The position numbers were made by a program, and so were the translations under genes. From NCBI GenBank assembly GCA_039030395.1, contig JBCCEF010000002.1:310001-374000 (forward strand): a stretch of DNA of 64,000 nucleotides, in the 5' to 3' direction. Under the pieces are notes generated by a model. That model was given only the letters and a program-made list of their open reading frames with translations. It was not told the origin of the DNA and did not search any database. Numbering within the stretch: the first letter of the stretch is position 1; each line of letters opens with the position of its first letter. This document shows, piece by piece, positions 43,921 through 52,064 of this stretch. The stretch comes from Acidobacteriota bacterium (GTDB lineage Bacteria; Acidobacteriota; Thermoanaerobaculia; Multivoradales; JBCCEF01).

Positions 43921-45758
43921 TGGCCGTGTTTTTTTGGCGCTATTTGCGGCGCTACCTGGGAACGGGCGCCTTGGCGATCTTTGCGATTCTCGTCTTCGCC
44001 GTCACCACAGGAACCTCGGCGGCCCTCATCAAGCCCATCTTCGCCGAAGTCTTGCGCACTGACGAGGTGCCCGGCTTCGCCAGCCTCGGCGACACCGACG
44101 AGGAGGAGGATGAGAAGCCCGGTCCCTTCAATGTGGCGGGGCATTTCGACGAGTGGTACGACAACCTGAAGGACGACTTCGGGATCGACGAGGGCAACGT
44201 CTTCATTTTCTTGCCGCTGCTCTTCGCCTTGGTTTTCATCCTTCGTAACGTCGCCAACTTCGTCAGTGGCTATTCCTTCCAGCGCATTGGCCTGGGGGTG
44301 ACGACGGATATCCGCAACGACCTCTACGAGAAGATCCTCGGCCAGTCCAGCCGCTTTCACTCGCGCCATCCGTCCGGCGAACTGATGGCGCGGGTGGTCA
44401 ATGACGTTTCGCTGATGCAGAACGCCGTGTCAAACCGCCTGTTGGACATGATCCAGCAGCCGCTCACCCTAGTGGTGCTAACCGCCCTCTTGCTGTCGAC
44501 CCACCTCTCTTTGGGGCTGGTCTGCCTGTTCGTGGCACCGGTGCTGCTCTATCCCATCGTCCGCTTCGGAAAGGGCATGCGCCGCACCAGCCATAGCAGC
44601 CAGGAGCGGATGGCGGACATCGCTTCTTTGATGGGTGAAGGCGTGCGCGGGTTCCGAGTCGTGAAGTCCTTCGGCATGGAGGACTTCGAACTGGAGCGCT
44701 TCGAGCGCGCCACGAATCGCCACAAGCGGGTGAATCTGCGAGCGCAATTGTTGTCGAATCTCTCCAGCCCGGTGGTCGAATCCCTGGCGGTGATCGGGGC
44801 TGCGGCGCTCTTGATGTGGGCCGGCTGGAAGGTTTACGGCGGCGAGCTGGAGGGCTCCGAACTGGTGATGTTCCTGACCACCCTGCTGTGGATGTATGAC
44901 CCCATCCGCAAGCTGAATAAGGTCAATCTGATTCTGCAGGAGGCCCTGGCCGCGGGCCACCGCGTGTCATCGCTGATGGCGACGCCGAACGACATCGCGG
45001 AACGGCCCGACGCTCGCGACATCACCCGGGTGGAGCAGGGGGTGACCTACGAGGGGGTGGGCTTCGCCTACGAGACCCAGCCGGTCCTCGAAGGGGTTGA
45101 TCTGGAGATTCGCCGCGGCGAGATCGTCGCCCTGGTGGGCTCCTCCGGCGCGGGCAAGTCGACGATGGTCAACCTGCTGTCGCGCTTCTTCGATCCGAAC
45201 GAGGGCCGCATCGCCATCGACGGCATCGATCTGCGGGACCTGCGCCTGGAGAGTCTGCGCGCCCTGATCGGAGTGGTCACCCAGGAGACGGTGCTGTTCA
45301 ACGACACGGTGCGCAACAACATCGCCTACGGCCGCCAGGATCTGCCCGTCGAGGCGGTGCGCGAAGCGGCGGCGGCGGCCTATGCGGACGGCTTCATCAG
45401 CGAGCTGCCGAAGGGCTACGACACGGTGGTGGGGGAAGGCGGCATGCGCCTTTCCGGCGGCCAGCGGCAGCGCCTGTCGATCGCCCGGGCACTGCTCAAG
45501 AACGCCCCGATCCTGGTGCTCGACGAGGCGACTTCGCAGCTCGACAGCGAATCCGAAGCGCTGGTCCAGAAGGCGCTCTACAACCTGATGGAGGGGCGCA
45601 CGACGATGGTCATCGCCCACCGCTTGTCGACGGTGATGCGCGCCGATCGCATCGTGGTGATGGACGCCGGGCGGGTGATCGAATCCGGCACCCACGACGA
45701 GCTGCTCGCTTTGGGCGGCACCTACAAGCGCCTCTACGACCTTCAGTTCAAGGCCTGA
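43920..45758 (+). CDS. msbA: Lipid A export ABC transporter, MsbA type
   Basis: Fused permease-ATPase half transporter, 612 aa. The N-terminal domain carries six membrane helices, with an unusually long acidic periplasmic loop after helix 1 (residues about 46-85, DTDEEEDEKPGP). The ATPase has VALVGSSGAGKSTMVNLLSR (Walker A), LSGGQRQRLSIARALL (signature), LVLDEATSQLD (Walker B) and the switch His in MVIAHRLSTV. Coupled to lpxB and followed by an acyltransferase-like gene, so lipid A/LPS core flipping is the likely role. Confidence 0.92.
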   Translation: MAVFFWRYLRRYLGTGALAIFAILVFAVTTGTSAALIKPIFAEVLRTDEVPGFASLGDTDEEEDEKPGPFNVAGHFDEWYDNLKDDFGIDEGNVFIFLPLLFALVFILRNVANFVSGYSFQRIGLGVTTDIRNDLYEKILGQSSRFHSRHPSGELMARVVNDVSLMQNAVSNRLLDMIQQPLTLVVLTALLLSTHLSLGLVCLFVAPVLLYPIVRFGKGMRRTSHSSQERMADIASLMGEGVRGFRVVKSFGMEDFELERFERATNRHKRVNLRAQLLSNLSSPVVESLAVIGAAALLMWAGWKVYGGELEGSELVMFLTTLLWMYDPIRKLNKVNLILQEALAAGHRVSSLMATPNDIAERPDARDITRVEQGVTYEGVGFAYETQPVLEGVDLEIRRGEIVALVGSSGAGKSTMVNLLSRFFDPNEGRIAIDGIDLRDLRLESLRALIGVVTQETVLFNDTVRNNIAYGRQDLPVEAVREAAAAAYADGFISELPKGYDTVVGEGGMRLSGGQRQRLSIARALLKNAPILVLDEATSQLDSESEALVQKALYNLMEGRTTMVIAHRLSTVMRADRIVVMDAGRVIESGTHDELLALGGTYKRLYDLQFKA

Positions 45759-45767
45759 GACTCTTCG

Positions 45768-46496
45768 GTGTCTGGGGCCATAGAGGAAGGAAGGGTCGCG
45801 AAGAAGGCGGCGGGCGGCTGGCAGGTCGCGCTGGCGTCCTTCGCCGTGGCCTGGTCACTGCGCCTCCTCGGCTGGACGGTGCGCACGCGCTATGAGGGGG
45901 CGGAGCGGCAGCGCCGCTGGGAGCGCGAGGGGAGCCAGTTCATTCTCGCCTTCTGGCATCGCCACCTGCTGATGATGCCGAAGCTCTACCGCGGGCGGAC
46001 GGTGTCGATCATGATCAGCCAGCACCAGGACGGCGAGATCGCGGCCCGCGCTGTGCGCCGCCTGGGGGTCGAGTCTACCCGCGGCTCGTCCACCCGCGGC
46101 GGGGTTGGAGCCCTCAAGGCGCTGGTGCGCCAGGCCAAGCAAGGATATGACCTGGGTTGGGCGGCGGACGGTCCCAAGGGACCGGCGCAGGAGGCCAAGG
46201 CCGGGGTGGTGGCCGGCGCCCGCCTGACCGGTCTGCCGATTCTGCCGGTAGCCTTTTCGGCCACCCGCCGGTCGGTGCTCGAGAAGAGTTGGGACAAGAT
46301 GCTGATCCCGTGGCCCTTCTCGACCCTCTGGTACGTTGTGGGAGAGCCGGTGTGGGTGACCGCCGAGGATGACCAGGAAGTGGCCCGGCGTCGGGTGGAG
46401 GAGGCCTTGCGGGCCGTGTCGCGCCGCGCCGAGGAGTTGGCCGGGCACGGTTCCGGGGGCCGGCCGGAAAATCATCGAGAAGGGGAAAGTCCATGA
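45768..46496 (+). CDS. DUF374/LpxL-like lysophospholipid acyltransferase family protein
   Basis: 242 aa. The DUF374 pattern is clear: ILAFWHRHLLMMPKLYRG, VSIMISQHQDGEIAARAVRRLG, STRGSSTRGGVGALK, DLGWAADGPKGPAQEAKAG and LPILPVAFSA. The WHRH His and the DGPKGP segment are the presumed active site in this PlsC-related fold. One possible membrane segment near the start. Following msbA, it probably acylates lipid A or a related lipid. GTG start 45768; it overlaps yicC by 4 nt. Confidence 0.85.
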   Translation: MSGAIEEGRVAKKAAGGWQVALASFAVAWSLRLLGWTVRTRYEGAERQRRWEREGSQFILAFWHRHLLMMPKLYRGRTVSIMISQHQDGEIAARAVRRLGVESTRGSSTRGGVGALKALVRQAKQGYDLGWAADGPKGPAQEAKAGVVAGARLTGLPILPVAFSATRRSVLEKSWDKMLIPWPFSTLWYVVGEPVWVTAEDDQEVARRRVEEALRAVSRRAEELAGHGSGGRPENHREGESP

Positions 46497-47371
46497 GGAG
46501 CATGACCGGCTACGGCGACGCGGCGGAGGCCAACGACCGCTATTCCGTCGAGGTCCATCTTCGATCCGTCAATCATCGATACCTCGAGATCCGGGCGCAT
46601 CTGCCGGACTTCGCCCGTCACTCGGAGCCGGCTTTGCGGGAGTTTCTCGGCGGAGAGCTCTTCCGCGGCCGGATCGACGCCTCCGTCGAAATCCGCTCCT
46701 TCCACAATCCGTCACCCAAGGTGCGGGTGGATTCGGAGGTCGCCCGGGCTTGTTCTGAGACCGCCGCCCGGCTGGAGGAGTCCGGCTGGCTTTCCGGTGG
46801 GGTCCGCTTCGGCGATCTCCTGCGCCTGCCCGGTGCCGTCGAGGTGGAGACCGCACAGGCGGTCTGGCTGCCCAAGGACCAAGCGCAGCTGCTGGAGGTG
46901 GCCGGCGCGGCTCTCGGCCGGCTGGTCGAGGCGCGTTCCCTCGAGGGCGACAAACTGCAGGCCGTTCTGCGCGAGCGGGTCGATGGGCTGCGGCAGTTGG
47001 TGGAGCGCCTCGCCACCCGGCGCGCCGAGGTCCGCGATGGTCTGGCGGCGCGGCTCGAGGAGCGGCTTGCCGAGATTCTGGTGGATGTCTCGGTCGACGA
47101 GGATCGCATGCTCCAGGAGGTGGCGGTGCTCGCCGATCGCGGCGATATCGCCGAGGAACTCGACCGGTTGGCCTCGCACCTCGACCACTTCGAGGAGGCC
47201 ATGGCGGGGGAGGGCTCCATCGGCAAACGACTGGATTTCCTGGCCCAGGAGATCTTCCGGGAACTCAACACGGTCGGATCGAAGGCGCGCAATGCCGACC
47301 TGACCCGTGGCGTGCTGGACGGCAAGGTGCTGTGCGAGCAGCTCCGGGAGCAGGTGCAGAATGTCGAGTGA
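46493..47371 (+). CDS. yicC: YicC/YloC-family endoribonuclease
   Basis: 292 aa. Hallmark N-terminus MRSMTGYG, then VEVHLRSVNHRYLEIRAHLP; C-terminal DUF1732 region has DISEELDRLASHLDHF-like sequence (here GDIAEELDRLASHLDHF) and GKRLDFLAQEIFRELNTVGSKA with the conserved C-terminal acidic residues. The family includes E. coli YicC, an RNase acting on certain small RNAs. It is followed directly by gmk, the usual arrangement in many bacteria. Confidence 0.93.
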   Translation: MRSMTGYGDAAEANDRYSVEVHLRSVNHRYLEIRAHLPDFARHSEPALREFLGGELFRGRIDASVEIRSFHNPSPKVRVDSEVARACSETAARLEESGWLSGGVRFGDLLRLPGAVEVETAQAVWLPKDQAQLLEVAGAALGRLVEARSLEGDKLQAVLRERVDGLRQLVERLATRRAEVRDGLAARLEERLAEILVDVSVDEDRMLQEVAVLADRGDIAEELDRLASHLDHFEEAMAGEGSIGKRLDFLAQEIFRELNTVGSKARNADLTRGVLDGKVLCEQLREQVQNVE

Positions 47372-48047
47372 GGCGACGGCTGAAGAATCCGCTCCTATGC
47401 TAGCCTCCGGCGCTATGGCGGCCCGCGGCGAGTTGATCCTTCTCTCGGCTCCTTCCGGCGCCGGCAAGAGCACCCTCATCGATCTCCTCCTGGCCCGGGA
47501 GGAGGGCAAGCTCAAGTTTTCCGTCAGCCACACCACCCGGTCGCCGCGCGGCGCCGAGGAGGACGGCCAGGACTACCACTTCATCGATCGGTCCCGCTTC
47601 CTGGCCATGGTCGCCGACGATCGCTTCATCGAGTGGGCGGAGGTGCACGGCAATCTCTACGGCACTTCGCGCGACGAAGTGGATCCACGCCTCGAGCGGG
47701 GCCTCGACGTGCTGCTCGATGTCGACGTACAGGGCGCCGATCAGATCCGCTCCCAGAACCCCGATGCGGTCACCATCTTGGTTCTTCCGCCGAGCTACCA
47801 GGACCTCGCCAAGCGCTTGCGCGCGAGGGGCCTCGACGAAGGCGCGGTGATCGACCGCCGCCTCGCCGCATCTGTCAGGGAAATCGAGTGTTACGATAGC
47901 TTTGACTATGTTATTGTGAATGACCGCGCGGAGCACGCGGCGGACGATTTGGCATCGGTTATCCGCGCTCGGCGGTGCGCCCTGGACCGCATGCGCGGCA
48001 GGGTCGGAGAGATCCTGGCGGACTTCCGCCGATACGCTCCACGCTAG
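47361..48047 (+). CDS. gmk: Guanylate kinase
   Basis: Converts GMP to GDP; about 228 aa. P-loop LLSAPSGAGKSTLIDLLL; GMP-binding SHTTRSPRGAEEDGQDYHF; then FIEWAEVHGNLYGTSRDEV; DVDVQGADQIR; and lid segment RLRARGLDEGAVIDRRL. Three in-frame ATGs exist at 47361, 47397 and 47415. 47361 has GGGAGCAGG upstream and overlaps yicC by 11 nt; 47415 gives the shorter beginning usual for the family. Its TAG stop is inside the left end of repeat copy F. Confidence 0.94.
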   Translation: MSSEATAEESAPMLASGAMAARGELILLSAPSGAGKSTLIDLLLAREEGKLKFSVSHTTRSPRGAEEDGQDYHFIDRSRFLAMVADDRFIEWAEVHGNLYGTSRDEVDPRLERGLDVLLDVDVQGADQIRSQNPDAVTILVLPPSYQDLAKRLRARGLDEGAVIDRRLAASVREIECYDSFDYVIVNDRAEHAADDLASVIRARRCALDRMRGRVGEILADFRRYAPR

Positions 48048-48175
48048 CAGGTCGCTGAAGCTTTCCGCTACGCTATTTCGGTGCTGTTGGCTCTTTATGT
48101 CAGGGGGCTGGCCCCCTCGATCCGAAAAAATCGGATCTCACCCCGTCCTCGGCTTCGCCTGGCGGCCCTGGTCGC
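48043..48175 (+). repeat. Dispersed TIR element, copy F (truncated right end)
   Basis: Starts GCTAGCAGGTCGCTGAAG over the gmk stop codon. A less regular first hairpin follows, then CAGGGGGCTGGCCCCCT, GATCCGAAAAAATCGGATC, CTCACCCCGTCCTCGG and a shortened end without the GCCCTTCGGGC stem or right terminal repeat. The GATCCGA..TCGGATC hairpin differs in sequence from the other copies yet keeps pairing. Confidence 0.7.
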
Positions 48176-48240
48176 GTGCCGGTAGAAATCGGGTTCGAAA
48201 AATAAGTGTACTTGGTGGAGAAACCCTGAAGGAGATACCC

Positions 48241-48486
48241 ATGGACGAGAGAATCCCCGACAAGATCGACAGCAAGTTCCGCTACGTACTGGTGGCCGCT
48301 CACCGCGCCGAGCAGCTCACCCGCGGCGGCCGGCCGCGCATCGACGGCGTCGACAAGCCGACCAGCGCCGCGATGGCGGAAGTCACCCAGGAACTGGTGA
48401 GTTGGGACTACGGTCCGGCACCGGAAGCGGAGCAGGCCGAGGCCGAGGAGGCGGCCCCGGAGGAGACCGAAGAGGAAGTCCACTGA
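48241..48486 (+). CDS. rpoZ: DNA-directed RNA polymerase omega subunit
   Basis: 81 aa. DSKFRYVLVAAHRAEQLTRG is the conserved omega core that clamps the beta-prime C-terminus, followed by KPTSAAMAEVTQELVSW. The Glu/Ala-rich tail is acidic. AAGGAGATA precedes the ATG at 48241. Located after gmk as in most bacteria, but copy F of the dispersed element separates the two. Confidence 0.93.
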   Translation: MDERIPDKIDSKFRYVLVAAHRAEQLTRGGRPRIDGVDKPTSAAMAEVTQELVSWDYGPAPEAEQAEAEEAAPEETEEEVH

Positions 48487-48506
48487 GCGAATCTTCATTC
48501 TCCGCC

Positions 48507-49211
48507 GTGACCCTGGCCGCGTACCTCAAGGACTTGGGATACCCGGACATCTACCGGCAGGAAGCGGCCCCGGAGCCGGCGAAGCTAGCAAAGCGCCGCT
48601 CCGGTGCCGAGAAGGAACCTTCGTCCGTGGCCGTTCCCGAGTCGGCGGCCGGCGGACTCGAACGGTTCGCCCTTGAACAGCTCGACCAGCACATTCAGAA
48701 TTGCCGCCTCTGTCGCCTGTGTGAGAAGCGCCAGCGGGTGGTTTTCGGTACCGGCGATCCCCAGGCGCGCTTGATGCTGATCGGCGAAGGCCCCGGCGCC
48801 CAGGAAGATCGCCAGGGGTTGCCCTTCGTCGGGCCTGCGGGGCAACTGCTCGACCGCATCCTGGAGGCAATGGGCTACCGGCGCCGAGAGGTCTACATCG
48901 CCAACATCGTCAAGTGCCGCCCGCCGGGCAACCGCGATCCGCAGCCGGACGAGGTGGCCTCCTGCCGGCCCTACCTGGAGCGGCAGATCGATCTCATCGA
49001 GCCTAGGGTCATCGTGGCTCTCGGCCGGGTGGCGGCCCAAACGCTGCTCGGTACGGACCTGCCCCTCGGGCGCATGCGCGGCCGCTGGCACCGGGTGCGC
49101 GGCGTCGAGGCGCGGGTCACCTACCATCCGGCCGGCCTGCTGCGCAACGCGGCTTGGAAACGCCCGACCTGGGAAGACATGCAGATCGTGCGTGACCGCC
49201 TCCAAAGCTAG
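48507..49211 (+). CDS. Family 4 uracil-DNA glycosylase (Fe-S)
   Basis: Removes uracil from DNA; about 234 aa. Motif GEGPGAQEDRQGLPFVGPAG contains the catalytic Asp/Glu region, and the distal motif is YHPAGLLRN. Four Cys for the 4Fe-4S cluster are the CRLC pair near residue 71-74 and the pair in VKCRPPGNRDP..VASCRPYL, matching the family 4 (thermophile UDGa) pattern. GTG 48507 is the first good start; a CTG at 48483 overlapping the rpoZ stop would add 8 residues. Its TAG stop is inside repeat copy G. Confidence 0.92.
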   Translation: MTLAAYLKDLGYPDIYRQEAAPEPAKLAKRRSGAEKEPSSVAVPESAAGGLERFALEQLDQHIQNCRLCRLCEKRQRVVFGTGDPQARLMLIGEGPGAQEDRQGLPFVGPAGQLLDRILEAMGYRRREVYIANIVKCRPPGNRDPQPDEVASCRPYLERQIDLIEPRVIVALGRVAAQTLLGTDLPLGRMRGRWHRVRGVEARVTYHPAGLLRNAAWKRPTWEDMQIVRDRLQS

Positions 49212-49401
49212 CAGGGTGCTGAAGAACTCCTCAGCACCCTACTCCGAGCCCAGAGGGCGAGGCGGCGCCATAGGCGCCGAGGATGGGGTGAGGCCGAAAA
49301 CACTGATGTTTTCGGACGAGGGGGCGCCGAGCCCCCTGGAGAGGAAAGCTAGCAGGGCAGCTGAGATCATAGGCCGAAGGCCTCTTTCAGCAATCTGCTA
49401 G
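49208..49401 (-). repeat. Dispersed TIR element, copy G (complete, reverse orientation, 194 bp)
   Basis: The only copy in the opposite orientation. Ends are CTAGCAGGGTGCTGAA (49208-49223) and TTCAGCAATCTGCTAG (49386-49401), inverted with 14 of 16 matches. Read on the minus strand it gives the terminal hairpin, GGGGGCTCGGCGCCCCC, CCGAAAACATCAGTGTTTTCGG, CACCCCATCCTCGGCGCC..GGCGCCG and GCCCTCTGGGC in the same order as other copies. A second hairpin GGGTGCTGA/TCAGCACCC sits at the other end. CTAG flanks both sides. Confidence 0.82.
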
Positions 49402-49407
49402 CAGATC

Positions 49408-51639
49408 ATGGTCAGCGCGCGGGGATACCGGCCTCCCCATGTCACCCGGCTCCTGGCCCGCCTGCGATCCCTCGACGAACCGGTGATTCAGCTCTGGGCC
49501 TGGCCCGGCAGCGGTCAGCAGTCGGTGCTCGATGCCCTGGTGTCCGACGACCGGCGCGAAGCGCAGCCCTTGGCGGTGGAGGAATTGGCGCTTCCGGAAA
49601 CCCTCCAGCGAGTGGTGGATGTGGCGCACGAGAGCGGCGCCAAGTGGCTGGTGCTGCCGTCCCTCACGGCGCTACCGGAAGGGGCGATGGAGGCGCTCGC
49701 CGGCAGCCTCGAAGCCGGGCGAAAGCTGGTGTTCTCGGCGCCGGTCCGTTCCTCGGCGGGGCCGCTGCCCATCGCTCACCTGCCGCCGGCAGATTTCCTT
49801 CTACGACAAGACGAACTGCAGCTTCTGTGGCACGAAGTGGTCGGCCGGGAGGTGGGGGAGGGCTGGGCTCGGGCGCTGCTGGCCGCCACCGATGGCTGGT
49901 ACCGGCCACTGCGCCAGGTCGCCGAGTCCTTCGCCGACGGCGACGGCTTGAAGTACGGGGTGATGGGCCACCCGGGCGTTCGTTCCTTTTTGCAACACGA
50001 GGTCTGGGCGGTGTTGCCGGAGGCGGTGAGGGCAGCCGCCGAACGGATCGCCCGCGCCGATCTGACTTCGCAGGACTTGATGGAAGAGGTGTTCGAAGAA
50101 CCCCAGCGTCGGGCTCTCGAAGAACTTGAAGACCGCTGGGGCCTGATCTTCGAGGCTGTCGGCGGGCGGCGTTTGCCGATGCTCTTCGCCGCTTGGCTCG
50201 AGGAGTCCCGGGCGCCGGATTCGGAGTGGCTCCGTGGCCTGGCCGACCGGGCTCGAGAGCAGAATCGCCCACTGGTGGCGCTGGATCTCTACCGGCAGGC
50301 CGGAGCGGACGTCGCGATGGCCGAGATGGCACGCGCGGAATGGGTCTCTTTAGCCGCTTCGCTGCCGCTCGATCTTCTCGCCGACGTCGCTCAGGCCCTT
50401 GGCTCTTTCGGGCAGCGCCTCGAAACGCGCTTGGAAGTGCTGCGCGCCGGCAGCCGCTTCGAGCCGACCGTCGCGACCTCCGACAAGGGGTTGAATGCGA
50501 ACGAGGGGCTGATCCTACGCAGGATCGATGGGTTGTTGACCGGGGAGTCGAGCCGGCGGGATGGTGACGAAAGCGTACCCCAACCGCTGGTCTTTCTCGA
50601 CCGCCTGGCGCGGCTGGAGGAGGGAGCCGCGCAGACCGGCGATCGGGATCTGGCCGGTGAGGTGGTGGCCGCCCTGGCCGGTATCGACGCTCCCTCCGAC
50701 ACTCCGAATCTGTTGGTCGGTGCGCCGGGTTTCCCGCCGCTGGCCTCTCTGCCTCAGGCCTTGGCCGAACGTACCCTGCAACGCTTGGTAAGGCAGCGTC
50801 CTCATCTGATTCGGGCTCTCCGACGCCGACCCGATCTGCCTTCTTCGTGGCGCGGGCACCTGATGCGTTTCGAGGATGAGAACGAACCGGCCGCCGGTGA
50901 CGGGCCGGGATTCGAACTTCGTCTGTTCGGGGCGGGATGGGTACGCTGGCGGGGTTCACAAGAACCGGTGAAATGGAGTCTGCGGCGTGCTTTCCTGATC
51001 TTCGCCTTTCTCGCCGCTCGGCGCGATCATCGAGCCAGCCGGGAGGAACTGGAGCAGGCGATTTGGCACGATCAACCGCTGGAGAAGATCTACAACAACT
51101 TCCATCCCACCCTCAGCCACCTGCGGCGCAGCCTGAAGCAGGTCGGCGCCTCCGGAGTACTGCAGTATGACAACGGCTTCTACGGCCTCGATCCCACCCT
51201 GGTGTGGGATCTCGATGTGACCCGCTTCGAACGCCGGGTACAGCGCGGCCGGGAGTACTTGCGGAACGAGCAGCCGGAAGTTGCGGCGGCGGTGCTCGAA
51301 GATGCCTGGAGCCTGTACCGCGGTTCCTTTCTGTCGGCCTTTCACGATCCCTGGATCCTCGAACGGCGAGACGACCTCCAGCGACTGCATCTGACGATGC
51401 TCAGCGCCCTCGGCGAGGCGTATCAGCGGCTCGATCGCCTGCAGGACGCGATCGACGTTCTGCGTTCCGCCCTCTTCCAGGATCCGCTCCAGGAGAAGGT
51501 CCATCTGGAACTGATGCGGATCTATGCCCGCATGGGCGATCGCGCGCTGGTCCGCCGACAGTACGAGATGCTCACTCAGCACCTCGAAGAGGACCTCGGC
51601 GACGAGGCGACCTCGGAGTTTCAGCGCCTCATGTCCTAG
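49408..51639 (+). CDS. BTAD/SARP-type transcriptional regulator with degenerate P-loop ATPase region
   Basis: 743 aa. The N-terminal third resembles a MalT/LuxR-type STAND ATPase, but the expected P-loop reads WAWPGSGQQSVLDALV, with Gln in place of the catalytic Lys. A helical middle region (250-490) follows. The C-terminal 240 residues are an OmpR-like winged helix (FELRLFGAGWVRWRG..ASREELEQAIWHDQP..TLSHLRRSLKQ) and a bacterial transcriptional activation domain with TPR-like helices (DVTRFERRVQRGREYL..HLTMLSALGEAYQRL). The ATG at 49408 begins 6 nt after element copy G and has no ordinary ribosome binding site. Confidence 0.8.
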   Translation: MVSARGYRPPHVTRLLARLRSLDEPVIQLWAWPGSGQQSVLDALVSDDRREAQPLAVEELALPETLQRVVDVAHESGAKWLVLPSLTALPEGAMEALAGSLEAGRKLVFSAPVRSSAGPLPIAHLPPADFLLRQDELQLLWHEVVGREVGEGWARALLAATDGWYRPLRQVAESFADGDGLKYGVMGHPGVRSFLQHEVWAVLPEAVRAAAERIARADLTSQDLMEEVFEEPQRRALEELEDRWGLIFEAVGGRRLPMLFAAWLEESRAPDSEWLRGLADRAREQNRPLVALDLYRQAGADVAMAEMARAEWVSLAASLPLDLLADVAQALGSFGQRLETRLEVLRAGSRFEPTVATSDKGLNANEGLILRRIDGLLTGESSRRDGDESVPQPLVFLDRLARLEEGAAQTGDRDLAGEVVAALAGIDAPSDTPNLLVGAPGFPPLASLPQALAERTLQRLVRQRPHLIRALRRRPDLPSSWRGHLMRFEDENEPAAGDGPGFELRLFGAGWVRWRGSQEPVKWSLRRAFLIFAFLAARRDHRASREELEQAIWHDQPLEKIYNNFHPTLSHLRRSLKQVGASGVLQYDNGFYGLDPTLVWDLDVTRFERRVQRGREYLRNEQPEVAAAVLEDAWSLYRGSFLSAFHDPWILERRDDLQRLHLTMLSALGEAYQRLDRLQDAIDVLRSALFQDPLQEKVHLELMRIYARMGDRALVRRQYEMLTQHLEEDLGDEATSEFQRLMS

Positions 51640-51640
51640 G

Positions 51641-51704
51641 CGTTTCTGCTGCGAAAGTGCATGCACCTGCACCGTTTCTGCTGCGAGACCGCATGCACCT
51701 GCAT
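51641..51704 (+). repeat. Perfectly abutting 32-bp tandem duplication
   Basis: Two units, 51641-51672 and 51673-51704, of the form CGTTTCTGCTGCGA-NNNN-GCATGCACCTGCA-Y; they differ at a few positions, mainly a 4-base block (AAGT versus GACC). It lies immediately after the BTAD regulator stop. Each unit contains the TGCATGCA-like palindrome GCATGC. No third unit is seen. Confidence 0.75.
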
Positions 51705-51739
51705 CTGCGGTGTCGTCCGGACCCGTGGCTCCTCGACGT

Positions 51740-51910
51740 GCTGGCAGGCGTGCTGAACAAAGTGCTTCGCCGATGATTTCAGGACACCTGCCAGCTGGTT
51801 TCTCGAGGAGGCTGGCGCCCCCTCGCCCGAAAAATACGGACTTTTCGGGCTCACCCCATCCTCGGCGGCTTCGCCGCCGCCTCGCCCTTCGGGCTCGGAG
51901 CACGCCTGCG
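51740..51910 (+). repeat. Dispersed TIR element, copy H
   Basis: About 170 bp. Outer inverted ends GCAGGCGTGCT (51744-51754) and AGCACGCCTGC (51899-51909) match perfectly over 11 bp, a compensated variant of the family end. First hairpin GCTGGCAGG..CTGAA / TTCAG..CCTGCCAGC (51740-51795). Core: GGCTGGCGCCCCC, CCCGAAAAAT..TTTTCGGG, CTCACCCCATCCTCGG, CGGCGGCTTCGCCGCCG, CGCCCTTCGGGCTCGG. Lies between the BTAD regulator and the UGM-like gene. Confidence 0.78.
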
Positions 51911-52064
51911 GGGCCCCGAGCCCGGAACTCCTTGCAGCTACAGGCACCTACGCTCTCTCGCGACGAAACGGGAGTGGGTTTACTAAGAAGACTGGATAGG
52001 CGAGAATGAGGAAGTCTAGCCGTCTGTCTTTCCGTCCTTCGAATACCAGACTTTCAGGGCCTCT

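Noticed and set aside
51641-51704. Short CRISPR-like array
   Set aside because: Only two directly abutting units, no spacers and no cas genes nearby.
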